A DNA stretch of 64,000 nt from Notospermus geniculatus (Eukaryota > Nemertea > Pilidiophora > Heteronemertea > Lineidae): contig NMRB01000499.1 of the NCBI GenBank assembly GCA_002633025.1, positions 119,297 to 183,296 on the forward strand. Direction: 5' to 3'. Both the position numbers and the translations under genes were made by a program. The notes under the pieces were generated by a model. The model was given only the letters and a program-made list of their open reading frames with translations. It did not search any database and was not told the DNA's origin. This document shows, piece by piece, positions 32,401 to 44,400 of this stretch (the stretch's first letter is position 1; each line of letters opens with the position of its first letter).

Positions 32401-35400
32401 TTCCTCACCTGATAATGCACTTTCTACTGACTCCTGACTTGACTGTGGTGTCAGAACGTGTTGGCTGTCCTTACTCCCCTGACTCTTCATCTTTCTGACC
32501 GGTTTACCAACCATCGGCACCGGGGGCACCAACCTGAAACGAAACGACACCAATGATGTTGAGGCCTGATACGCTGGATCAAATGCAGCTTTCCACGTGA
32601 GCGTTTCCTCATGAGTTGGCTCTCTATGGGTAACTCAACCATAGAAAGCTATGGGCAGTCCATTTGTGTCACTAGTTGAGGTCTCACACGCTGGATTAAA
32701 GGCAGCTCTCCACGTGAGTGTTTCCTCGCATGAGTTGGCTCTCTATGGGTAACTCAACTGTAGAAAGCTATGGGCAGTCCATTTTGTGTCACTAGTTGAG
32801 GTCTCATACGCTGGATTAAAGGCAGCTCTCCACGTGAGCGTTTCCTCGCACAAGTTGGCTCTCTATGGGTAACTCAACTGTAGAAAGCTATAGGCAGTCC
32901 ATTTGTGTCACTAGTTGAGGTCTCACACGCTGGATTAACGGCAGCTCTCCACGTGAGCGTTTCCTCGCATGAGTTGGCTCTCTATGGGTAACTCAACTGT
33001 AGAAACTATGGGCAGTCCACTTGTGTCACTGATCTCAGCATAAGGAAAACCAACAATGGTGAATTGCCCATTGAGAGCCAACTCACCACCAAATCTCTCA
33101 TGTAGAAGAGAGCCTTTTGGTTTCCCTATCACATAGGTATTCATTGGAAAGTGCTCAGTGAGAGCTTTCCAATGGGTACCTATGTGATAGGTTTTAGGTA
33201 CCCTGAAGTCTTTTTTTGTAAATTCTTCAAATTTGACCAAGTGTACTTTGGCAGTGAAATGGTTCTTTCTTCACTCATTTTGCAATGACTGTCTAGGCCT
33301 TACCTTGGTCTGACGAGGAGTGGCTGTACCGGTGGCCGGAAGTGGTGCTGTAGTGGTTGACCAATCATACGAATCTCGCCCGAGTTCAGCTGAGCACGGA
33401 CTTGAACACCAGGTGGCAACTGCTGTGGTGATGGTGCTTTCTGTACAATAGGTGACGTGACTGTCCCGGGTAAATGTCCTTGACCCTGCACAACCCGCTG
33501 ATCCTTCCCGGCCGAGTCCGGCCCGTATAATTCACACGAACTCGGACGCTGCTGTTCCACGGGGAATATTTTCATTTGCGTGCCACTAGCGCCGCCCGGT
33601 GGCTGTTGTACAAACTGCGGTAGCGACCCTGGCGGAGGTGGCGTCGTATGAGATTGAATTTGTTGCATACTCATTTGCATATTTGGTCGAATGATCGGAT
33701 ATCCACCGGGGACTGGTTGGGTCGGCACTGCCGGATTGTACATGATCTGCGGCGACTGGGCCCGCTGGGTCTGTTGTTGTTGTTGTCCTTGGGACTGAAC
33801 ATGCGTAAAAGGTGAATAAGTTACAAACTGTTGAGGCGTACCCGAGGCAGAAACGTTCGCCGGCTGCCCAGGCTTTAGAGTCACTGGTTGCCCGCTCGTA
33901 TAAACGACGGTAGCGGAACTACACGTCGCCATCTGCCCAGGTGGCGTCTTCGCCGGGAATTGACCCTGACTTGATTGTTGACCCTGTGCCGTCACATTTG
34001 AGTATGTTATCTGTTGCGACCCAGTCGTTGGTGGTATAGAATAATAAACCGGCGGTACACCGGTGTAACCCGGTTGACTTGTCCCGGATCCTGGTGGATA
34101 CGTGTACGTAGAGAAGCTCTGGGTTGTCTCCGGTTGTGGAACCTGGTGGTACGTATAATATGTCGGCTGCTGATATCCCTCGGAGCCCGGCTGAACCGGT
34201 TGCATGACTTGGTAACTTTGATACGCCGGGTTGTACGGTTGGCTTGGATATTGACCGTTAGGAGTCATCTGCGCCCCTGGCGCCACGGCAGACTGTCCCG
34301 GTTGCCCGGGGACCTCCTGGGCCGTGGAACCGGGTGGAGGCTGACCTTGTTGCACGTAGCTCAACGGATAGACGTATTGCGGCGGCTGGGCAGAGCCGGG
34401 CACCTGACCGCTTTGATAATAGGAGACCTAGAATAGAAGGATGGTGATGATTCAGCATGTTAAACTTCATCAGTTTGTATCAGCAGCATCCTACTCTAGG
34501 CTGTATTTGGCAAACGCCGGCACAAACTAACAGAGATTACCAGATGAACATACACAGATACAGAATAGACATCCTGCGAAAGTCGGCCATGACCGGTCAG
34601 AAGGGGTAAACATTAACCTAGGCCTAGGGGGCCCAGTGCATTTGTACAGTTGGCTCCTGTGCTTACTGTCTGTACAATGCACTAGGCCCAAGGTTTGTTT
34701 ACCCCTTCTGATCTGTCATGGCCGACTTTCGCAGGATGTCTATATCAGGAGAAGCAGGAGGGAACAGACTGGATGGAAACAGACACCGTATTGAGGAGTA
34801 GGTCATGACCGGAGTGGATCTAGGATTTGAAGGGAGGGGGGGAATGAACCATCTCCGCAGCAGAGGGTTAAGAAACCATCAAAATCAACAAAACGAAAAA
34901 AAAATCCACAAAGGTTCGACAACATGCACAATATGTTGTTTTACCTGTGAATTGAACTGATATTGTGACGGAACACCAGGTGGCGCCTGGCCCTGCTGTG
35001 GCGACGTAGGATATGTCTGCATGGTAGCTACCTGATTGCTCTCTGGGTTGCTCTCCGTTGATGATTGTGCTGTGAGGGTGAGGCCGGTGAACGAGGAGGC
35101 AAGTTCAGATCCGCCAGCAGACTCCTGCAAACAAAGGACACGACAGGGGATGGTTAAATCTCTAATATTCAAAACATTGTAAATGAATTGGAAAAAAATT
35201 GAAGAAACATTCTTCAGATGGTTGATAGGAACAACCTTTCTTCAAATATTTTTCAATCCACACCACAGGATGTGAGAAAACTTTGACAGAAGATGTCGTC
35301 TGCTGGACTCAGTGAGTTTATCTCCTGGTCAGAGTGGCGCATTGGAAACATTGGCGCCTGTCACCTTGGAGATTCCCAGTAAGATCTTCGCTTGCACCAG

Positions 35401-38400
35401 CTTGGGGGTCGGGATAGAACAGGCGACTCTCAGGGGCGCATCAACGAATTCGGGAAAGAGGGGGCGCACTGTGCTAGAAACACTGAAATCTCCGGCGAAT
35501 TTCAATGATTTGCTCCAAATTTCAGAATTTCACGGTCGATTTTTACACATTTGTTGGCCTGGGGGCGTGCGTCACCCTTGGATCCGCACCCGACTCTCCT
35601 CTTCTCTCTGGGCAGTCCGGTTTTCTCCTGCTGTACACCAAATGTTGTCTAAAGATCTTACAACGCCATATTTGGCAGACACTTACCACAGAGAACTGTC
35701 TTTGTGAGGGAGATGATTGAGGATATGTTGGAGGCTGAAAGGCAGTGGGCTGAGTCTGTTGTACCAAAGCTAGGCTGGCAGGCGGCTGTGGTACCGCCGC
35801 AGCGGGTGGCACAGGCGGCGACGGCGGTTGATAGCGGTACACAGTACCGTCTTGGTTATAATAGGGTTGTCCTGTTTGCTGGTTAATGATGATGCTCCCT
35901 GGAAAAAAAGATCACAGAATTTGAACCTCAAACTGTGCGTTGCGGCAAATAACCGCTTGGTTTTGACTGACATTGGTTTTGTTTGGTGTGTAACTTACCA
36001 GGTGGTATAGCGTCTACACTAGAGGCCACCCAGACGACTGTCTGGTTTTGTAACTTACCAGGTGGTATGGCGTCTACACTAGAGGCCACCCAGACGACAG
36101 TCTGGTTTTGTAACTTACCAGGGGGTATAGCGTCTACACTAGACATGCTAGAGGTCACCCAGACGACAGTTTGGTTTTGTAACTTACCAGGTGGTATAGC
36201 GTCTACACTAGAGGCCACCCAGACGACAGTTTGGTTTTGTAACTTACCAGGTGGTATAGCGTCTACACTAGAGGCCACCCAGACGACAGTTTTGGTTTTG
36301 TAACTTACCAGGTGGTATAGTGTCTACACTAGAGGCCACCCAGACGACAGTCTGGTGGTGTAACTTACCAGGTGGTATAGCGTCTACACTAGAGGCCACC
36401 CAGACGACAGTTTGGTTTTGATCTAGGTTGAATGGCAGTGGAGGTGCGTCAGCAGCTGGACTTGTACTTGTGCCAACTGTTTTACTTGAGATTTCTGAAA
36501 ACAGATCCATCATGAGTAACTAAAAGCTAAATCTATGTTACCAATTTGCTCGTAGAATTCCAACTTTTACGAGGAACCAGCAGAACTACTGCTATGGGAG
36601 GTGCTGTGAGCGGTGGAGCTTTTTTTGACATCTCAATCCGTGTTGCACTGCGTCAAGCATGCCGTGACGCGACGACATTGCGTTGCTTTGCTCTGTTTTT
36701 GACGTCTTCGGTACAACCGCTCACCGTGCCAACCTGTCAGGATACAAAGTCTTGTGGGTTCCCCATTGGCGATGAACTTCAGAAAAGTTCAAATCTCAGC
36801 GTCAAATCGACTTTAACTGGCGATGAATTTCTGCAAACTTCGGAACTCAGCGTCAAATCGCCACCTACCTGTATATGTGGATGTTGATTGGTGATGTTTT
36901 TCAGGTAGTACGGTGGGCGGTGATGAAGGTATTGGTGGCGGCCGCGTCATGGGACTACTCAGATTACTAGATGTACCACTACTTAATGAGTCTGAAATAC
37001 AACAAAACAGCAATGAATTGACGATCTCGAGTACTGGTACCGGAGATGGAAACTGGTTGAAGACACTGAATCGAGATCTGAGGGCAAAAATATTACATTT
37101 TTAGCTCTGTAGACAACACCGGGTGAATTTTTGTACTGCAGGAGGAAACCAGAGTGCCCGGGGGAAATCTGCATCGTCAGAGAGAGTTACCCTCTCTATC
37201 ACATGAAGAATGGACCCGACCGGGGATTGAACCAGGAACCTCAGAGGTGACAGCCGCCGATGTTTCCACTGCACCACCCTGACAATCCATCTGATGCTCC
37301 CAGGATACTGTATGTGATACAAAACTGACTAGGCCCTATCCCAGTTTCAGGCTCAGCAAACATGATATGTGACCCGGTTGGGCAAAAAGAGTCGCATGTT
37401 GCTCAGAAGGTGAGCCTAAACGAACCGAGATGACACCAGGAGAAAGTGGAAGAAACAGATCGTTTCACATTTCATAATAGGCAGACAATACTGAAACTGA
37501 CAAACATTTGGTCTCATCCTGCCAAGCTAAGAGAGACATGCGTCTCGTTTTGCCAGAGCTGGTCACATATAAGACTACAGGCCATTGCGAGGGAGTCCTT
37601 ACCATTTTTCGATATCCTTCCACTACTCGTTGATCGACTATCTCCTCGGCTAAGTACAGTCACGCCCCCTACACCACCAAAACTACTCGCTTTGGTCATC
37701 GCTACGTTACCACGACTAGAATTATCAGTTATCCGTAACCGCTAGAGTCTGTGCTACTCCACGGCCGCGTGTCAGACCCCCAGCGGAGATCTTCTTTGCT
37801 ACTTCGTGTACTTGAGTGTCTTGTACTTGATCTACTACTGAAAGGGAACGAAAGGCAGAGAATGAATGAAGGAAAAGGTAATGTAGGAGGAAACCAGAGC
37901 TGGCAGTGAAAAGGTGCCGTGTCAGGAGAGCATCCCTATATCTGACCTGCTCCAGCAAAAGCAGGCGCATGTCGCAGGTGATCATCATTGGTCATCAGTT
38001 TACTCAACTATTATCACTGCTGATGCTTTTTCCAAATCTGGGTGCCTGAAGTTCACGACCACCAATATTCTAACAGGCAGAGAGAGCTAGACTCATACGT
38101 ACCCCATCATTACCCCTTCTTCCCCGACGGACGACGTGGACTGAAACGGAGACAAAATCTCAATAGAAATTGTGAACGTAGAAACCTATATTCTGCTCAA
38201 GAGACGATTCTAGAATTCGCACTTCCGCCGAAATCTCAACCAGAACCTCGATCTGAAACTGGGTGACCCGACGCAATCCATGATTCAGTTGACTCTGACG
38301 CAACGTCTTCGAAGTCACTGTCATGGGGTTGTCTGCATCACGGCATTCAATTTCAGACCGAGGTTACGGTTCAGATTTCAGCGGAAGTGTGCAATTTGAG

Positions 38401-41400
38401 AACGGTCTGTAGGTCATCACATCACTGCCCATTGTTTTAGAGAGCCAACTTACATGAGAAAACTCTCACGTGGACAGGCGCCTAAAGACCAGGACCGACC
38501 GCACAGGAAGTCCGATAGTGCTTTCGGTGCCGATCGGCAGTTTTATTAGTTAATGGGAAAATGCGTTGTAGCCAACTGCCGATGGGCGCCGGTATCACTA
38601 TCGGACTTTCTGTGCAGTTGGCCCAAATTTCTGCCCACCAAATAGATGACTCCAATTTTCTCAGCCTAACACTCATTTACAACTGAATGAAATTTTTCAT
38701 CATTGTATGAAGTATCTCTACATCATTTTAAACATTTCGAATGCATCACAATGCAATTCTTACATCTTGGTTAAATATTCGCGCCCGAGCTTTCTCATAC
38801 TCTTCTTCTCGTTCCTCAAATGATTTCTGTTTTTTACCGTCAAAAGACGACTGCCGATCAGGGCTACGACCCTGCAAAGAAAAAATAACCAGAGTTAAAA
38901 ACACCTGTGGTGTGCCCAGAAAACACTCGCTGTGAAAAACACTTTATTTGGTGTTCTTGAGAAAAAGTGTTAGACGTATTTGGTGTTTACTCAGCTTGGG
39001 TTCTGCCCAGAGCGAGTTGAGAGTTGGTCAAGTGCTGGAGGGCGGACAGGCGCCCAAAACGAAAAGGGCGGACACTCAAGGTGCTCAAAGAACAGTATGT
39101 CAGAAATTAGGTCACTGAAAAGTGCCACACCAAACTGTGCACCACACAACACCAATAATCTGCCTCAGCAGACGACAGATTTTGTTTACAACATGTATGG
39201 TGGTTAATATCTAACAGAGTGTGTGCTATCCTCAACCAGGGAATGGGCCGTTGAAAAAAATTTAAAACGATGGGTGAAAGACTCCCTTTAAGAACTCAGA
39301 TTATGTGAAAGATTCACTTTAACATGAAGAAGAGCAGGAGAAAGGGAATGCTGATAGGTAATGTATGGATTACATTGTGATTCTAGGGTAGTACGCTATA
39401 TACTCTACACTTCAGTGTTCATGGTAGCACGACACTGAGCTATTACTTAAATCACCCATACCCCCCCCCCACTGATCGGAAGTGCCTTTTTTTGACTAGA
39501 GGGTCCTCTAATACATACCTCTATTGTATCAGTTTGGCCCAAGCAAATAAAACATTTTTGTAGAAATCCGGAATATGTTTGAGATGGAAACCGTCGAATT
39601 TTGAGCATTTAGTGACGAAGAGGTCTTCTTCAACTTTGTGTGCAGCACGGTTTAACCAGTATCTTGGGAGGACTGCCCATTTGTCCTCTTTTGCAGAGAT
39701 TATTTTATCCATTAGCCTGATTTGTCTGATTTTTATAGTATTCTCTATGTCAATCATTTTCAGTCCTCCCTGAGAGGTTGGAAGGGCGACTGACTCTCTA
39801 TTGACTAGGGGATGCTTTCCATCCCATAGAAAGTTGAACAAGATAGTTTTCAGTTCCTTTAAGTGTTTTTCACTTATTCCCCTCATTTGTATTTCATAAT
39901 TTGCAATTGACATACCCATGGTTTTTAGGATCAGGACCTTGCCATAGTATGTTAAGTCTCGTTTCGCCCAATTTTCTAGTCGTTTTTTAATCTTCTGGAA
40001 TTTCTCTTGCCAGACATGGTCTTCATTGATTTTATACCCGTTCATTACTCCGAGGGCTTTGATATGATCAACCCAGCTTATATTATTTGTTGGAGGAGGC
40101 TTATTTCTCCATATTCCGAGTAGGACACCTTTCGTTTTAGCATAGTTAACTTGAGATCCGGAGCATTTTTCGTACGTATCAAGTCGGGCAAATAGCTCCT
40201 TAAAAGTACCTATTGATCTAATGAAGATTTGCGTGTCATCAGCCCACATGTTAAGTTTCAGTTCTTGGTTATTAGGTAGTAATATACCTTCTATCTTCGG
40301 ATCTTTCCTAATTGACTCTGCAAAGGGTTCGGCTTGTAAGATATACAAGTAAGGGGCAATTGGACACCCCTGACGGACGGACCTTGTGATCTTGAAGGCT
40401 TTTGATGTATATCCGTTGGTTAGAATTGAACTCTCTATGTCATAATAAAGTATATTAATCCATTTTTGGAAGTTTGGGCCAAAGCCGAATTTTTGCATGA
40501 CCTTCTTGACCCATTCTGGTTCAACACGATCGAAGGCCTTTTTTTGATCGAGGAAGATTATGGCTCCGCCTTTTTTATTTTCGTCGGTATATTGTATAGT
40601 ATCCTGTATCAATCTTACCCCATGTTCAATTTTGCGCCCCTTGACAAAACCTTTCTGGTCTTCATGGATTAAACTTGGTAGTACCGTTTTTAGCCGTTCA
40701 GCTAGGCATTTAGCTATGATTTTGTAATCTGTGTTTAGCAGAGTGATGGGTCTCCAGTTTGATATGTTTTCTCTCTCACCTTGTTTATACAATAAGGTTA
40801 TTAGGCCCCGTCTTTGGCTTTTACTGAGTGACTCAGTTCCATGTATTTTGTTTACTAGATGTGTGAAATCTTTACCTATTATATACCAGAATCTCTTATA
40901 GAAGAGGACAGTTAGTCCGTCGTCGCCCGGCGACTTCCCTTCCTGCATCATGTCCAGGGATTTCTTTAATTCAGCCTCAGTTATTTCTACTTCCAATTTG
41001 TCTTTTTCATTTGCATCTAGTTTTTTTTGTACCGAGTTTAGTAATGTATCGGCTGCATTGTTGTCGATTCCTTCAGATTTGTAAAGATTTTCATAAAATT
41101 CAACTTGCGTTTTTAGGATATTGTCAATACCGGTAACGTACTTATTTTCGTGGTTTTTTATTTTTTTCCATGATTTTGACGCTCCCCTTTTTTTTCCAAA
41201 TTGAAAAAATAGGCCGTAGATCTTTCCCCTTCTTCATGCCATCTCTCTCTCGCACGAATACGAGCAGCTTCTGCTTTATCTTCATAGTAACTTTTTATTT
41301 TTCTGTGTAGCTCTGATTTCTGAGCTTCATTGTCGGTTTTTTCAAATAAACTTTCTAGCTTTTCTATTTTGTCTTTTGATTGTTTTATTTTAGTGGCTGC

Positions 41401-44400
41401 CCATATGGTCAACTCCTTTATTTTGATTTTTCCTATGTCCCACCAATCTTTAATGTTATTAAAATCATCCTTTTCCTTTTGCCATGATTCCCAAAATTTT
41501 TCTAGAGCGCATCTAAACAATTCACTTTTTATAACGTTTTCGTTTATTTTCCAAACACCTGGCCCCCTCTCTACTTTTTCATTATTAACCTTTAGGGTTA
41601 TTGCACGGTGGTCTTTCATAGTAAGCGGATTATCGGTGATGGAACATTTAACAATTGAGCTATTCAATGATTTGCTGACGAGCCAAAAGTCAATTCGGCT
41701 CTTGGATTTGCCAACAAAGGTCCAGTCCTTGGAAGCTGGATGACGCCTGCGCCAGATGTCCTCGAGATCAAGGTGGTTCATTAGTGATATTAGTTCGGCA
41801 TGCCCTGCATCTTGGCCCACTCTACCACTTGCCCTATCTAGTTTAGGGTTAAGGGTGCAATTGTAATCTCCCCCCAGAAATATGGAATCATTTTCCACTA
41901 CGTTTTGCAGATTTTGTCTGAGTGCTTTAAAGAAGATTTTACGTTCATTCTCGTCATTTGGAGCGTAAATATTACAAAGAGTATAGAATCTATCACAGTC
42001 TAATTCCGCTGATAGCACTATATATCTCCCTTTTGCATCCTGGGTTACATTTTTAGTTCTTATATCTTTCCCTTCTTTAAACAAAATAGCTACACCTCTT
42101 GATGCAGTTGTGCCAAGTGACCAAAATGATGTACCTGACCATTCTTTTGACCATTTTGCTATGTCAACCGTAGTTGCACAGTGAGTCTCTTGTAAAAAAA
42201 TCACATCATAGGACTTTTTTTTCAGATAGCAAAAGAGTGTTCTGCGTTTTTTGTCATCTCGGATGCCTCTCACATTTAGAGAAAACAGACTATGAGTCAT
42301 TCTAAGTTCAACATGCGGAACCTTACAATCGATACATTATTTACTGAGGCAAGAAGGATTCTCCGGCATCACCTTCATACCTCGCACGCTGAAGTGCCTG
42401 CTTTTCGGCTGAAGGCGGAGTGCTCGAGATATCGCTTCTGTGTCTTTTGCCTAATTGGACTTTGGCTTCTTTCAATATACTGACGAAGGCAGGTGGAGGA
42501 TTCAGGATGTCATGGAAATTCTTCAGAAGTTCTTCGAGCCCCTTAGCACTGAAGTGTACCCCGGATGTGTCGTCGGGTTTATAGTATGCCTTGGGGCTGA
42601 AGTTCTTCGTCTTTTTGAAGAGATGGTCGTTTGGGATGTAATTGACATCCGTTGTCCTTTCACAATATTTTTTCACATAGTCGTTTACTGAATCTGCCAC
42701 TTTGTTATAATTCTCTGCCTGTACACCCTTGGAGTTCCTGGGCGGAATCCCAGAAACCCCAACTTGTAACAAGTTTGGGAAGTTGTCTTTGATTTTGCAC
42801 ACAGCATCTGATATGTTCAGTTTCACTTTATCAGCTATGCTGCTATTACTTACTAGTTGCACAGGTGCAAGAGTATTTGGTGAGGGCGAGACGGTCACTG
42901 GTGGTGCGCCGGCGGCCGAGTGGTCGTCAGGGGGAGGGGACATGTCGTCACGCAGGGCATGACTCCGTACCAACACCTTGACTTTGTTATTCGGAGGCTG
43001 AAATTGAAAAGATACATCAATAGGATGATTAAAACTTCGTCTAAAGGCACAATGAACACTTGTTGTTTTGTTTGTGTGATCCCAGATATTCATAATTTCG
43101 ACTGCCCCACCATCTTTGTTTCTTGGGAGATTTCACCCGCACAATGATCTGGTAGGCAAACCAACCCATGGGCAAAAGCCCAGTTTTCAAGATGGCCGAC
43201 TGGCAGCCACATTTGAAGTGTGACTGGTCCCACAATACAAATTTGCCTACAGATTTAAGTCAGCAGGCATGAATTTCCAAGAAATCCTGCAGGTACCAAG
43301 ATGGCGGGGGTGGGACAGCTCAAATTACAAATCTAGGCTGGAGATTTTGACCCCTCTTCGATCACCCCTCCCCTGTGAAATCCTCCATTTATCATTCAAA
43401 AGATTTCAAATCGTTGCAGTCAGTGAGACGTCAGAAGGCTGCCATGTTTACCATCACAACTGCCTGATCTGGCCGCTACACTCCGCTAGTGTTATTACGA
43501 AGTACAACGATTATGTCTCATCAACTTCATGAGAAAACAAACTGAACACGAGAACTTAATCCACTGAGAACTTGAAATATTCGAGAACAGATTCAGAATC
43601 CACAGTTCCAGCGTCTCATCCTCATATTCGATCCACAGTTTCAGCAACAAATGATAACGTATCATTTCAACGAATATTAAACCATCACAACAATGGAAGG
43701 GGAAACCTTGCCCGAGGTCGTGATTAAGTTTGGTGACACATTATATCAGCATATTACGCTCATATTAGGCCGCAAGAAAAAACTTCTCTGTTTTCAAGAT
43801 TTTGAGACATTTGCATCAGTAATGACTTATCAAGTCAAATGTAATGTAGGAGGAAACCAGTTATTGCCAAAGAAACTGGCGTTGCTGAATTTGCAAGACG
43901 AATAGACCGTTCTCAAATTGACGTAAATGACAAAGATCTGCGCACTTCGCCGAAATCTCAACCACAACCTCGGTCTGAAACTGAATGACGCGACGCAGAG
44001 AACCCCACGGCAGTGACTTCGAAGACGTTGCGTCAGACTTGACCATTGCTGAATCATGGATTGCGTCACGTCAGCCAGTTTCAGATCAAGGTTCTGGTTG
44101 AGATTTAGGCAGAAGTGCGTAGATCTGCGAATTCAAGAATCGTCTTTTGCCAAAGAAACTTATTTTTTGAATTCGCAAGAGGAATAGGTCAGAGCGAACA
44201 GCTTGATATTTTGCTACGCAATGACTGGAAGAAAGAACCGAAAAATTTACATCGAATGCCCTACTCAACAATAATGGTCAATACGTATAAAGACTACAAG
44301 ATGAATTCAGATGATAACACTCAATGGATCAAATTTCTATCTACAAATGATGTACAAAGGATGTTTCAACTTAGCATGGTGCAGACTCCAGGCTGATGCC

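Larger units (their letters stand above)
30792..33841. repeat. 3-kb segmental duplication, copy B
   Basis: Colinear with 27144-30379, but continuous with the rest of the gene at its right end. It lacks the three copy-A MITEs and has an expanded minisatellite at 32561-33032. Confidence 0.93.
39521..43040 (-). mobile_element. L1/Tx1-like LINE, 3'-truncated, in an R3HDM intron
   Basis: Minus-strand order: ORF1-like with SGNH-like end (43093-42341), 41-bp gap, then ORF2 with apurinic endonuclease (42300-41158) and reverse transcriptase (to 39521). ORF2 is open apart from one indel in an A8 run at 41188-41195. The region normally following the thumb is absent after 39521, and no poly-A or 3' tail is seen. 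Same orientation as the host gene. The exact 5' border is uncertain. Confidence 0.85.

Noticed and set aside
34014-34436. Arg-rich plus-strand ORF of 140 codons
   Set aside because: Shadow of the PQ-rich minus-strand exon, with complementary codon composition.
35983-36303. Plus-strand ORF of repeated NLPGGIASTLEATQTTVWF
   Set aside because: Antisense of the 60-bp repeat; the minus strand gives the conserved exon, splice sites and matching phases.
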